Shown here one piece after another: positions 1 to 6,156 of a DNA stretch of 6,535 nucleotides. Position 1 is the stretch's first letter. Each line of letters begins with the position of its first letter. The notes under the pieces were generated by a model. The model was not told the DNA's origin and made no database searches. It saw nothing but the letters and a program-made list of their open reading frames with translations. The stretch is from assembly GCA_030620115.1 (NCBI GenBank), contig JAUXFG010000193.1, positions 1-6,535 of the forward strand. Reading direction: 5' to 3'. Source of the stretch: Candidatus Fermentibacterota bacterium. GTDB taxonomy: Bacteria > JAFGKV01. A program made the position numbers and the translations under genes.

Positions 1-477
1 AACGCTGAACGCTATCTTCTTCCCCATCCCCCCATCCCCCCATTCCTCCCCCGAGAGGGCGCACGGCGCCCGAGCGATGACAATGCGCCGCTCCTGCTGA
101 GAGAGCATCGAAATCTCCAGGATCCATGTTGCTTCGGGAAGATAGCCTGTGCCCCGTTCAGGCCATTCCACCAGAAGCAGGCCTTCTGGCGTCATTGCCG
201 TCAGCTCCGCCGCCTCCGCGGGCCGAGTGAGCCTGTAGAGGTCCATATGATGGACGGGAATAGATCCCATGTACGACCGAAGGATCGTGTAGCTGGGGCT
301 CAGAACCTCTTCGTCTTCTGGAACGCTCAGCCCCCGTGCAATGCCCTTCACAAGCACTGTTTTCCCGGAACCCAGTGTTCCCTGCAGGAACACCACATCG
401 GTATCCTTGAGGAGCTTCGCAATCTTTGATCCGAAACGCAGGGTTTCTGATGCGGATTGTGTGGTAATAGAAAGCAA
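1..477 (-). CDS. tsaE: tRNA threonylcarbamoyladenosine biosynthesis ATPase TsaE (C-terminus cut by window edge)
   Basis: TsaE (YjeE family) is the cytoplasmic ATPase that works with TsaB and TsaD to make N6-threonylcarbamoyladenosine at position 37 of ANN-decoding tRNAs. With TTG at 477 as start, the frame is open for 159 codons to the left edge. It shows the family signature in order: an N-terminal SASETLRFGSKIAKLL stretch, Walker A GTLGSGKT (residues 33-40), SPSYT (60-64), the HMDLYRL motif (77-83, Asp79) and EWPER (104-108). The family is usually about 150-160 residues, so little should be missing, although about 25 residues already extend past the last expected strand (RRIVIAR). There is no in-frame ATG before Walker A. 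The start must be TTG at 477 or CTG at 480, one to four bases after the L,D-transpeptidase stop and without a good Shine-Dalgarno, which points to translational coupling. The C-terminal tail is Gly-rich, encoded by repeated G runs. The family call is secure; the start and tail are less so. Confidence 0.93.
   Translation of the reverse strand, partial: MLSITTQSASETLRFGSKIAKLLKDTDVVFLQGTLGSGKTVLVKGIARGLSVPEDEEVLSPSYTILRSYMGSIPVHHMDLYRLTRPAEAAELTAMTPEGLLLVEWPERGTGYLPEATWILEISMLSQQERRIVIARAPCALSGEEWGDGGMGKKIAFSV
22..52 (-). other. G-run repeat with G-quadruplex potential inside tsaE
   Basis: On the minus strand four G runs lie close together: five G (52..48), six G (41..36), six G (33..28) and four G (25..22). 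The loops are six, two and two bases. The two central units are a direct repeat of GGGGGGAT. This meets the usual pattern for an intramolecular G-quadruplex on the coding (mRNA-sense) strand. It encodes the Gly-rich tail of TsaE (EEWGDGGMGKK). Homopolymer runs like these are also prone to slippage and sequencing error, so the tail frame is less certain here. Folding is inferred from the pattern alone. Confidence 0.55.
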
Positions 478-481
478 CAGA

Positions 482-1063
482 TTAGTGGATATGCACCCGC
501 GTGCCCTCGGGTACGAGATCGAACAATTCGATGACGTCTTCGTTATACAGTCGGATACATCCAGAGGAAATGTGCTTCCCGATGGAATGGGGAGCATTTG
601 TGCCATGTATACCATATCGTTGGTAGGTTCCCCTCTTTGCCGTGCCCAAGGAAAGCCAACGCGGGCCATATGAGTTCCGCCAGTCCCCTGGAGGAATCCG
701 CGTGCCATTCCTCCAGTACATCGGTGGATCTTTGATCTTGCCGAGTATCTTGAATTCCCCATGAGGCGTGGGCTTCCCAATGGTATCGTTCCCCACGGCA
801 CAGAGGTAGTTCCTCACCGGGAAATCCCCCTTGCTGAGCACGAGCAGTGCTCCATCCCGGTAGATATCGATTCTCCACGAACCAGAGAGCGTCTTCAGCG
901 AATCGAAGGGGAGAAAAGACAGGGAATCCGAGGGCAGAGACATGGTACCCACAGGGTTTGCCATGGCCATTGCCGGGAGGAGGAATCCAAAAGCACACCA
1001 CATCCGCCATGCTCCACGAACGTGGGACACGGCGCCATTCATAAACCAAGCGGATATACTCAT
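482..1063 (-). CDS. exported YkuD-family L,D-transpeptidase
   Basis: YkuD-fold L,D-transpeptidases form 3-3 peptidoglycan cross-links or attach lipoproteins to peptidoglycan in the periplasm, using a catalytic cysteine. From ATG 1063 the protein has 193 residues. Residues 1-35 look like a signal peptide: two Arg (16 and 20), a hydrophobic core and an AMAMA cleavage site before NPVG. The YkuD domain fills about 63-193 and contains the substrate-loop TPHGEF, IHGTN with His153, and ISSGCIRL with the nucleophile Cys169, followed by NEDVIELF, as in Bacillus YkuD-type enzymes. No LysM or other wall-binding domain is present. The frame is open upstream to 1171, but that would overlap the ACT gene and add no signal-like sequence. 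ATG 1042 is an equally good signal-peptide start. ATG 1003 has a GGAG nine bases upstream but would leave no positive charge in the signal peptide. The gene lies 38 bases after the ACT gene and its stop directly precedes tsaE, so the three are probably one transcript. The exact cross-linking role is not decided by sequence. Confidence 0.9.
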   Translation of the reverse strand: MSISAWFMNGAVSHVRGAWRMWCAFGFLLPAMAMANPVGTMSLPSDSLSFLPFDSLKTLSGSWRIDIYRDGALLVLSKGDFPVRNYLCAVGNDTIGKPTPHGEFKILGKIKDPPMYWRNGTRIPPGDWRNSYGPRWLSLGTAKRGTYQRYGIHGTNAPHSIGKHISSGCIRLYNEDVIELFDLVPEGTRVHIH

Positions 1064-1101
1064 GTCGGGTGCTGCCGGAGAAGGCTGGCGAGCAGCGAAG
1101 G

Positions 1102-1560
1102 TCAATCCTCCTGAATGGCCTTCATTGCATCCTCCAGGCGATCCTGCCGAATCACGCAGGTGATCCCCCAAAGCGATGAGCTGATCATCTCGATATTGAT
1201 TCCCGCCTTGGCCAATGCGACAAACATCTGTTTCGGTGTCACTTTCGGGCCGGCCTCCGAGGCTCTGATGGAAATCGTTCCCACCTCACGATCGACCTTG
1301 ATATCCTCGCCGCCCAACTTCCGCACTAATTCCTTCATTGCTTCCTTCACCACGGGGATCGTGCTTTCGGCAACCACGAATGCCACATCGGCCAGACCTG
1401 GCTCCACGGAAGTATTGACCACGAGTTCCACTTCGACATTGCGCGCTCCCAGAGCACCAAATATATCCGCAGCAATGCCCGGCTTGTCCGGCACTTTGAC
1501 CAAGGTCACCTTTGCCACCTTGGTGTTGAAGAATAAACCTTGGCTTGCCTGAGGTCCCAT
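1102..1560 (-). CDS. stand-alone tandem ACT-domain protein resembling the aspartokinase regulatory region
   Basis: This 152-residue protein consists almost entirely of two ACT domains, the small-molecule (usually amino-acid) binding module. ACT1 spans about 15-80 and includes [18 protein letters not shown]2 spans about 92-152 and includes [20 protein letters not shown], which matches the effector-site strand-helix of the second aspartokinase ACT domain (typically GINI-x-MISTSE). There is no kinase domain and no sign of one upstream, so it is not a complete aspartokinase. It resembles the separately made aspartokinase beta subunit, or is a free-standing amino-acid sensor. ATG 1560 was chosen because AGAGGAGG (1574..1567) sits six bases upstream; the frame is open to 1638, but that extension is basic and unlike ACT proteins. 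It is first of a minus-strand cluster with the L,D-transpeptidase and tsaE. Ligand and partner cannot be read from sequence. Lysine or threonine sensing is possible by family resemblance only. Confidence 0.88.
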   Translation of the reverse strand: MGPQASQGLFFNTKVAKVTLVKVPDKPGIAADIFGALGARNVEVELVVNTSVEPGLADVAFVVAESTIPVVKEAMKELVRKLGGEDIKVDREVGTISIRASEAGPKVTPKQMFVALAKAGINIEMISSSLWGITCVIRQDRLEDAMKAIQED

Positions 1561-1831
1561 CCCTCGCCTCCTCTGTGTTCGACCACGAAGGGTATGCTCT
1601 CTAATTCGACACAAAGGTGCGTCAGAGAGCTTCTGCAAGCAAGTGAAAAGAGAGCATCATGGTAACCTCACGGGTTCAGAGGTTCACCAATAATCCAAAT
1701 CCCGCCCCGGCAGGAATCTGTTGGCCTTGCATGGAGAAGGCAGGAGAGCAGAAGGACTCGTTGGGGTGGCAAACATGGAATCTGTTCGTCTTCTTCGGCA
1801 CATAAGAGCGGTTTCACACCGATTCTCCTCG
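1561..1831. other. intergenic region between vapC and the ACT gene; weak inverted repeats only
   Basis: About 270 bases lie between the vapC stop and the ACT start. I see no gene: open frames across it are short, lack ribosome binding sites and run into the neighbours. A perfect 9-bp inverted repeat, ATGCTCTCT (1594-1602) and AGAGAGCAT (1649-1657), brackets another AGAGAGC at 1624-1630. A second inverted repeat, AACCTC (1664-1669) and GAGGTT (1679-1684), has a nine-base loop but no following U run, so it is not a convincing terminator for vapC. GGAATCTGTT occurs twice (1713-1722 and 1777-1786). The promoter of the ACT/L,D-transpeptidase/tsaE cluster should lie here, but I could not pick a good -35/-10 pair. 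Confidence 0.5.
1567..1574 (-). promoter_or_regulatory. ribosome binding site of the ACT-domain gene
   Basis: AGAGGAGG on the minus strand, six bases before ATG 1560. It is the strongest Shine-Dalgarno in the cluster and fixes the start inside a longer open frame. Confidence 0.75.
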
Positions 1832-2239
1832 TCATGCCTCTTCTTTGAGGAGCTCGAACCACTCGGACTTCGACGCCTTCTTATCAAATGTGATAATGCA
1901 TTCACAGCCTGACAGTTTCGCAGAATGCCCGATGAGAATGTCAGTAAGGTCCATATTGGTTCCTCGTGCAGAAGAGACAAAGCCCTGAATAGTCGCCAGT
2001 GTCTCGAATTCAAGAATCGGCATCAGTACAAGATCTTCTAGGGAATCCAGTATCTCCTTTCTGGGAATTTCATAAACAGACTCCAGAACCCAGACTGTCT
2101 CGAGGACTACAAGCAAGGGCACGAGCAGGACTTCCTTGTCGGCTTCGGCCTTCTTGAATCTTTTGTAGACGGACTCTGCCTGCTGCTCGTCGTCTCTCAC
2201 CAGAAAGCGAACCAGGATATTCGTGTCAATGGCTTTCAT
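1832..2239 (-). CDS. vapC: PIN-domain ribonuclease toxin of the VapC type
   Basis: VapC toxins are PIN-fold, Mg2+-dependent endoribonucleases that cleave specific RNAs, often initiator tRNA or rRNA, and stop translation when the antitoxin is lost. This 135-residue protein fills the usual family length and keeps the four-acid active site: Asp5 in AIDTNILVRFL, Glu47 in VLETVWVLE, Asp100 in DLTDILIG and Asp119 in IITFDKKA. It therefore appears intact. Its ATG overlaps the antitoxin stop in an ATGA junction (2236-2239), the standard arrangement for coupled translation with antitoxin first. It has no ribosome binding site of its own beyond what lies in the antitoxin coding region. Transcription should come from the promoter at 2523-2551. 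The PIN assignment is firm. The RNA target is unknown, and the pair could act as a stress module or simply as a selfish addiction module. Confidence 0.93.
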   Translation of the reverse strand: MKAIDTNILVRFLVRDDEQQAESVYKRFKKAEADKEVLLVPLLVVLETVWVLESVYEIPRKEILDSLEDLVLMPILEFETLATIQGFVSSARGTNMDLTDILIGHSAKLSGCECIITFDKKASKSEWFELLKEEA

Positions 2240-2484
2240 CTGAACGTTGCCTGCATCTTCTGCTTTATCATCGAGTCGATCTTTTCCACGGAAATTGGCT
2301 TTCTTCCAGGCTTGTGGAGCCTGCCGAAAACATCATCGACCCTCTTCGTGACAGGCATGAGGAACGCATTCCCGTCTTCTGTGATGACAAATTCAACCTT
2401 ATCTCCAGTGTGCAGGTGTAGGGAATCCCGCACAACTTTGGGTATCGTAATCTGTCCTTTGCTTGTGAGTGTTGCGAGAGCCAT
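2236..2484 (-). CDS. vapB: AbrB/MazE-fold antitoxin of the VapB type
   Basis: The 82-residue antitoxin has an N-terminal SpoVT/AbrB swapped-hairpin DNA-binding domain at about 3-47: LTSKGQITIPKVVRDSL followed by the HTGDKVEFVI strand. Its C-terminal tail (about 50-82, GRLHKPGRKPISVEKIDSMI) is the part that normally wraps around the PIN toxin and blocks its active site. ATG 2484 is supported by TAAGGAGG (2500..2493) eight bases upstream. The gene overlaps vapC by four bases. A perfect inverted repeat over the -10 box upstream (2514-2531) is the expected binding site of this protein, alone or with VapC, giving autorepression. AbrB-type antitoxins pair with either VapC or MazF toxins; the PIN partner here makes the VapB label appropriate. 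Confidence 0.92.
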   Translation of the reverse strand: MALATLTSKGQITIPKVVRDSLHLHTGDKVEFVITEDGNAFLMPVTKRVDDVFGRLHKPGRKPISVEKIDSMIKQKMQATFR

Positions 2485-2492
2485 TTGAAGTG

Positions 2493-2500
2493 CCTCCTTA
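2493..2500 (-). promoter_or_regulatory. ribosome binding site of vapB
   Basis: TAAGGAGG on the minus strand, eight bases before ATG 2484. It probably serves both vapB and, by coupling, vapC. Confidence 0.7.
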
Positions 2501-2513
2501 CTAGCTCGATTTT

Positions 2514-2531
2514 CCTTACCATAAAGTAAGG
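2514..2531. promoter_or_regulatory. probable VapB operator (perfect inverted repeat)
   Basis: CCTTAC (2514-2519), a six-base spacer CATAAA, and GTAAGG (2526-2531) form a perfect 6-bp inverted repeat directly upstream of the vapB ribosome binding site and over the -10 box. This is where AbrB-fold antitoxins usually bind to repress their own operon. Binding by VapB is inferred from position and symmetry. Confidence 0.6.
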
Positions 2532-2551
2532 CAAGACTCCGCGACTGTCAA
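2523..2551 (-). promoter_or_regulatory. sigma-70-like promoter of vapBC
   Basis: On the minus strand a consensus -35 TTGACA (2551..2546) is followed by 17 bases and a weak -10, TACTTT (2528..2523), which keeps the conserved T, A and final T. Transcription would start near 2516, giving a leader of about 30 bases that contains the vapB ribosome binding site. The -10 lies inside the inverted-repeat operator. The spacing and position make this a good candidate despite the weak -10. Confidence 0.6.
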
Positions 2552-2555
2552 GCCG

Positions 2556-2686
2556 CTTAGCCCGCTTTTCTCACCGGGTTTCCTCGCGAAGCAGCGAAGG
2601 TGGTTGCGGCTGTCCCGCAGGCGTATCCTCTGTCCCGCGGCCGACGCGGGATCACAGCAAGACACTGGTGAGAAGTCCGGGCTAGG
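2556..2686. repeat. structured intergenic element with imperfect terminal inverted repeats
   Basis: The left arm 2559-2575 (AGCCCGCTTTTCTCACC) and right arm 2667-2683 (GGTGAGAAGTCCGGGCT) pair at 14 of 17 positions, with further pairing just outside. Between them are two copies of CTGTCCCGC (2610-2618 and 2630-2638) and a perfect hairpin, TCCCGCG (2633-2639) with CGCGGGA (2645-2651) around a five-base loop. It fills almost all the space between the CotH gene stop and the vapBC -35 box. No open frame of note lies in it. It looks like a small non-autonomous repeat, of the MITE or REP/BIME kind, or a large folded 3' end for the CotH transcript. Only one copy is present in this window, so dispersal is an inference. 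Confidence 0.55.
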
Positions 2687-2695
2687 ATGACAGAT

Positions 2696-5600
2696 TCATT
2701 TGAGGACTACCAGCCTGGTGTACTGTGTGCCGATCTCGCCGTGAGCACTTATGAGGTAGCTGCCGCTGGGGAGCGATGGGGAAATGGGCAGTTGATGCCA
2801 GCCTGCATCGAGATCGCCTTCCCAGACATGCTCGCACGCCCGGCCATGGAGATCGTAGATCACCAGCTCTCCGTAGCCGCCCTGGGGAAGTCCCAAGGTC
2901 ACCGTACATCGACCTGCGGTTGGGTTCGGGGTCACATCGCCCAATGTGAGGCACATGGGCAAAGTTGGTGAACCAGAATTCTCGCTTCCCAGGCCAGAGT
3001 TGTGGCCGCCCGGGGTCGGAGCTTGCGTCGCGCCCCACGGACCCGTTCCATCCGGGTATCGACCCCACGACTGATCCTCGTTCTGGGGGCCGAAGCTGAT
3101 CGTATCCAGCGGGACAATGTCCGAGGGGATGCGAAAGAATAGACCCAGCTCCTCTCCGTCCGCCGAGAGCTTGAACGACGCATGGGTCGGCCCCTGTTCC
3201 TCGTCATCGTCCGCCCACACCAGGAAGAAGCCGCCGGGCTCTATGGTCGTATCCGGAAACGCCCATTTCATCGGCTCCGCAAGGTCGTCGGTGAGATACA
3301 TGTGTGTGAGGGGCACCGGTACCGGCCCCATATTGTGGAGCTCGATCCAATCGTCATACTCGCCAAGCTCATCGGCAAGCGTGGTGGTATTGCTCGCCAT
3401 GAATTCATTGAGCACCACAGGGGGAGGCTGCCAGCCAACTAGGTACACGAACGATTGGGTAAAGGTCGGCTCCATGCCCATATTCCCCGCCGCATCCGTG
3501 GCCACCACGACATATTTGACCCGTGTCCCGCCGGGCTGCCCCGGAATCGTCGTGGCAAAGATCCCATCATGGGCAGCATGATCCCCATGATGGCCATCGT
3601 CATGCATGGGGATGGGCGCAAACCCCGGCCCCACATCAACGAACAGGTCAACCAGGAAATCATCGCCTTCAGGATCAATCGCGCGGGCCGTGATCAAGAC
3701 TGGCTCATAGGGGCGGGGCCACTGGGGATCGCGCTCCACACCCGAGATCTCCGGAGCGCTCCCTCCTGGTGTGCCATTTGATGCTCCCGGAGAGGGAGAG
3801 GGCAGGAATGTCAAGGAGGAGCTCGCATCGGGATACCTGCCGAATGACCGGTCGTCGGCTGCCAACGGAATGGTCATGCTATCCTGGTACGCGCCGCTGG
3901 TGATTCGAAGAGCCACCTGGGCCTCCTCTGCTCCTAACGCCCAGGTGCTATGCATGGCTCCCTGTGATGGTTCACCATCGAGCCACACAAGGACAAAACC
4001 TCCGGGAGAGATGCTCGTGTCGGGAATAGTCCACTCCTCACCGCCGCTCCCAAGCGTCCACCCACTGATATCCACTGGCCCTGGGCTGTTATTGTAGAGC
4101 TCCATCCACGGATCGAATTCACCGTATTCGTCTGCGATAGTGGTATCATTCCTGGCTTGCACTTCGTTGATGAATACAAACAACGATTCCTCCGGTGCAT
4201 ACGCGGAGATCTCGCCCAAGAGAAAAACACACCTCTGCACGACGAACTCCTTCAGTTCCGCGTCGGAACCTTCGAAGAGTGCATTGTCCTCTCTGCCGAG
4301 CTTCATGATATCCAGCCGCGCATCGTGTGCGATAGCCCCGTGGAGCGAGTCGATTTGGCATTCCATGGGCTCCGGTGAGAACTCGTTCTCGAGAAGTCGC
4401 GACAGCTCATCGCAGTAGAAGCGACGAAATGCTGGAATCTGGAGAATCTTGTCCAGGAGCACATTGGGCCCGCCGATGCACTGCGGACTCTGTGAACTGC
4501 CAAGATCGATGGGGCTGTCGAACTCCATATCCGGATCAAATGCGCCGCTGATACCGAATGTGTGGTCCATATCCCACGGGACGACTTCCCACATGTCATC
4601 CTCGAGATCATGGATCAGGTAGTAGTTATGGGTAGTGAAATCAACATTGGACGTTGCCACGATGACGGCGTAGTACTTGAGGTATGAGGCAACATCGAGG
4701 ATCTGCAGGAGCGCCGGGCCCAGGGCGTCAGCCGAGGTCAGATTGATCGTTTCGATGAACTCCATGAGATCATCGTAGCCAAGATCTTCGTTGGTTTCTT
4801 TCTCATAGTGGCGCCTGTAATCATCCTCTGATGGCAACAGATCGAGCGCTCCAAAGCACTTGTAGATGCTGGCGCCGGGATCACGCCCTGTTCGCACGAG
4901 GAATCGTTCATCGAGCTGCTCCAGATGGAGATACACGCCGGCGAACTCCTCGTTCAGGTGGAAATGTGAATGCCGCGCCCAAGGAGGCCGGATACCCGTA
5001 AGATCAAAAAGATCATAGCAGAGCTTGCTGCGGATAAGAGACCAATCCACAAAATCGGCGTTGCAGTTAACCCGATCTACGCCTTGAAAGGTATCGCCGT
5101 CATCCAAGCGGATCTTATACGATTTCTTGCTCATGAATCGCGAAATATTCCCCCGGTATCGCATCCCCACCGGCGAATACAGTGTATCCTCTCCCCAAAA
5201 CACGGCGTCCACGTACTCATCGGTCTGAGGATCAGCCTGGAGTGTGGCCAATGCTTCAGGATCCACCTCGATCCGATACACAGGCAAGGGCGAGTCCTCC
5301 AAGCGGAGAGCCGTCACCTCCTCCCATGGGGTAGCATTACTCTCATTGCCGAATACATCAACGCTGGTCACTGCGTAGGATGCCGTGCCGCCTGGCGCCA
5401 GGCCGTAATCAAGGAATAGGGGGAGTGGAACGGGCCGCTCGGTCAGGCACGTTTCGGGCTCCAGTGCCGACGTACGGTAGACCAGAACGCCGGCGAAATC
5501 AGCCTCCTGGGGGAAATGCCAGGTGAGCAAACCGACGCCGTAGCTTCCCCGGGCAACAAAGACGGATGGCGCCGCCGGGGCCGACGAATCCGGCTCCCAT

Positions 5601-6100
5601 GATACAATCTCGATGCCTTCCAGCAGGTTGTCTCCGACGAGAGGTAGGACTTGGACATTCAGATGACCATCGGTGGTAGCCACCGGAAACCGGAGTCTCA
5701 ATGCGTATCCATGATTCGCCACATCAAACACATCCAGTGAATCGAGGAGCGCCATATCCTCAGCGTGGATGCTGAGTACACGCAGATCGGGACCATGTCG
5801 TTCGATCTCCGCGAAATGGAGCGTGAGCACATAATCACCTGGAGGAACATCCGCCACGAACTCATCGAACTGGCAACGCCAGGATTCATAGAGCATAGGC
5901 ATGTCGGTACCGCCGATAGGATAATGATTGTGCGGTACTATTCTTCCCCCTATAAAACCCGCCTGACCCGGGGTATACGCCGCGTCGCCGACAAACGAAA
6001 CGCCATCCGGTGAGACGAACGCGCCCCCACCGCAGTTCATGTGAAGCTCGTAGGCCTGCGTGGCAGAAACCAACGCCAAGAGATAGATCAGCGATCGCAT
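2696..6100 (-). CDS. secreted multi-domain CotH kinase-like protein (malectin, FN3-like, CotH, two lamin-tail domains, C-terminal sorting domain)
   Basis: From ATG 6100 the protein has 1134 residues. Order: signal peptide 1-16 (core LIYLLALVSA, cleavage after TQA); malectin-like glycan-binding domain about 18-168; FN3-like domain about 176-260; CotH domain about 271-633; lamin-tail domain (LTD) 1 about 641-770; Ig-like domain about 781-888 with the DDGHHGDHAAHDGIF turn; LTD 2 about 894-1030; and a C-terminal beta domain about 1046-1134 (DVTPNPTAGRCTVTL, ending YTRLVVLK) like type IX/Por sorting or FlgD-Ig domains. The CotH part keeps RYRGN, KKSYKIRL, the NEEFAGVYLHLEQLD strand and VVPWDMDHTFG, the conserved W-D-x-D region. 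Bacillus CotH is an atypical kinase that phosphorylates spore-coat proteins; activity here is inferred. GGAGG touches the first possible ATG (6106) but lies six bases from 6100, so 6100 is preferred. The gene is flanked by repeats and appears monocistronic. Likely surface-attached or released; substrate unknown. Confidence 0.9.
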   Translation of the reverse strand: MRSLIYLLALVSATQAYELHMNCGGGAFVSPDGVSFVGDAAYTPGQAGFIGGRIVPHNHYPIGGTDMPMLYESWRCQFDEFVADVPPGDYVLTLHFAEIERHGPDLRVLSIHAEDMALLDSLDVFDVANHGYALRLRFPVATTDGHLNVQVLPLVGDNLLEGIEIVSWEPDSSAPAAPSVFVARGSYGVGLLTWHFPQEADFAGVLVYRTSALEPETCLTERPVPLPLFLDYGLAPGGTASYAVTSVDVFGNESNATPWEEVTALRLEDSPLPVYRIEVDPEALATLQADPQTDEYVDAVFWGEDTLYSPVGMRYRGNISRFMSKKSYKIRLDDGDTFQGVDRVNCNADFVDWSLIRSKLCYDLFDLTGIRPPWARHSHFHLNEEFAGVYLHLEQLDERFLVRTGRDPGASIYKCFGALDLLPSEDDYRRHYEKETNEDLGYDDLMEFIETINLTSADALGPALLQILDVASYLKYYAVIVATSNVDFTTHNYYLIHDLEDDMWEVVPWDMDHTFGISGAFDPDMEFDSPIDLGSSQSPQCIGGPNVLLDKILQIPAFRRFYCDELSRLLENEFSPEPMECQIDSLHGAIAHDARLDIMKLGREDNALFEGSDAELKEFVVQRCVFLLGEISAYAPEESLFVFINEVQARNDTTIADEYGEFDPWMELYNNSPGPVDISGWTLGSGGEEWTIPDTSISPGGFVLVWLDGEPSQGAMHSTWALGAEEAQVALRITSGAYQDSMTIPLAADDRSFGRYPDASSSLTFLPSPSPGASNGTPGGSAPEISGVERDPQWPRPYEPVLITARAIDPEGDDFLVDLFVDVGPGFAPIPMHDDGHHGDHAAHDGIFATTIPGQPGGTRVKYVVVATDAAGNMGMEPTFTQSFVYLVGWQPPPVVLNEFMASNTTTLADELGEYDDWIELHNMGPVPVPLTHMYLTDDLAEPMKWAFPDTTIEPGGFFLVWADDDEEQGPTHASFKLSADGEELGLFFRIPSDIVPLDTISFGPQNEDQSWGRYPDGTGPWGATQAPTPGGHNSGLGSENSGSPTLPMCLTLGDVTPNPTAGRCTVTLGLPQGGYGELVIYDLHGRACEHVWEGDLDAGWHQLPISPSLPSGSYLISAHGEIGTQYTRLVVLK

Positions 6101-6106
6101 GCGCAT

Positions 6107-6114
6107 CCTCCTAA
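6107..6114 (-). promoter_or_regulatory. ribosome binding site that decides the CotH-protein start
   Basis: TTAGGAGG on the minus strand ends directly against ATG 6106 but six bases before ATG 6100. Normal spacing therefore favours 6100, which removes only Met-Arg from the signal peptide. Confidence 0.7.
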
Positions 6115-6156
6115 GTTGAAATTGAGAAGTATCATTTTCTCGTTTTGCGGTCTCGG

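Noticed and set aside
542-630. Possible unusual active site in the L,D-transpeptidase, Ser-Ser-Gly-Cys instead of Ser-His-Gly-Cys
   Set aside because: The position before Gly-Cys varies in this family (Bacillus YkuD has Lys there), and the catalytic Cys and the HGT histidine are present, so it is not evidence of a dead enzyme.
830-836. Possible complete aspartokinase split by a frameshift, leaving only its ACT domains
   Set aside because: No kinase-domain sequence is found upstream of the ACT gene on either strand, and the ACT gene has its own strong ribosome binding site.
543-1049. 168-codon minus-strand frame overlapping the L,D-transpeptidase
   Set aside because: It is a frame-shifted reading of the transpeptidase gene; the transpeptidase frame carries the YkuD motifs and signal peptide, while this one shows no family features.
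1664-1684. Stem-loop after vapC as a Rho-independent terminator
   Set aside because: The stem is six base pairs with a nine-base loop and is not followed by a T run on the minus strand.
1684-2013. 109-codon minus-strand frame across the end of vapC
   Set aside because: It overlaps vapC in another frame, is low in recognisable features and has no ribosome binding site.
3117-3581. 154-codon plus-strand open frame opposite the CotH-protein gene
   Set aside because: It lies antisense to the second lamin-tail and Ig-like domains, has no recognisable domain, and is explained by the base composition of the real gene. The same applies to the other plus-strand frames between 2687 and 6340.
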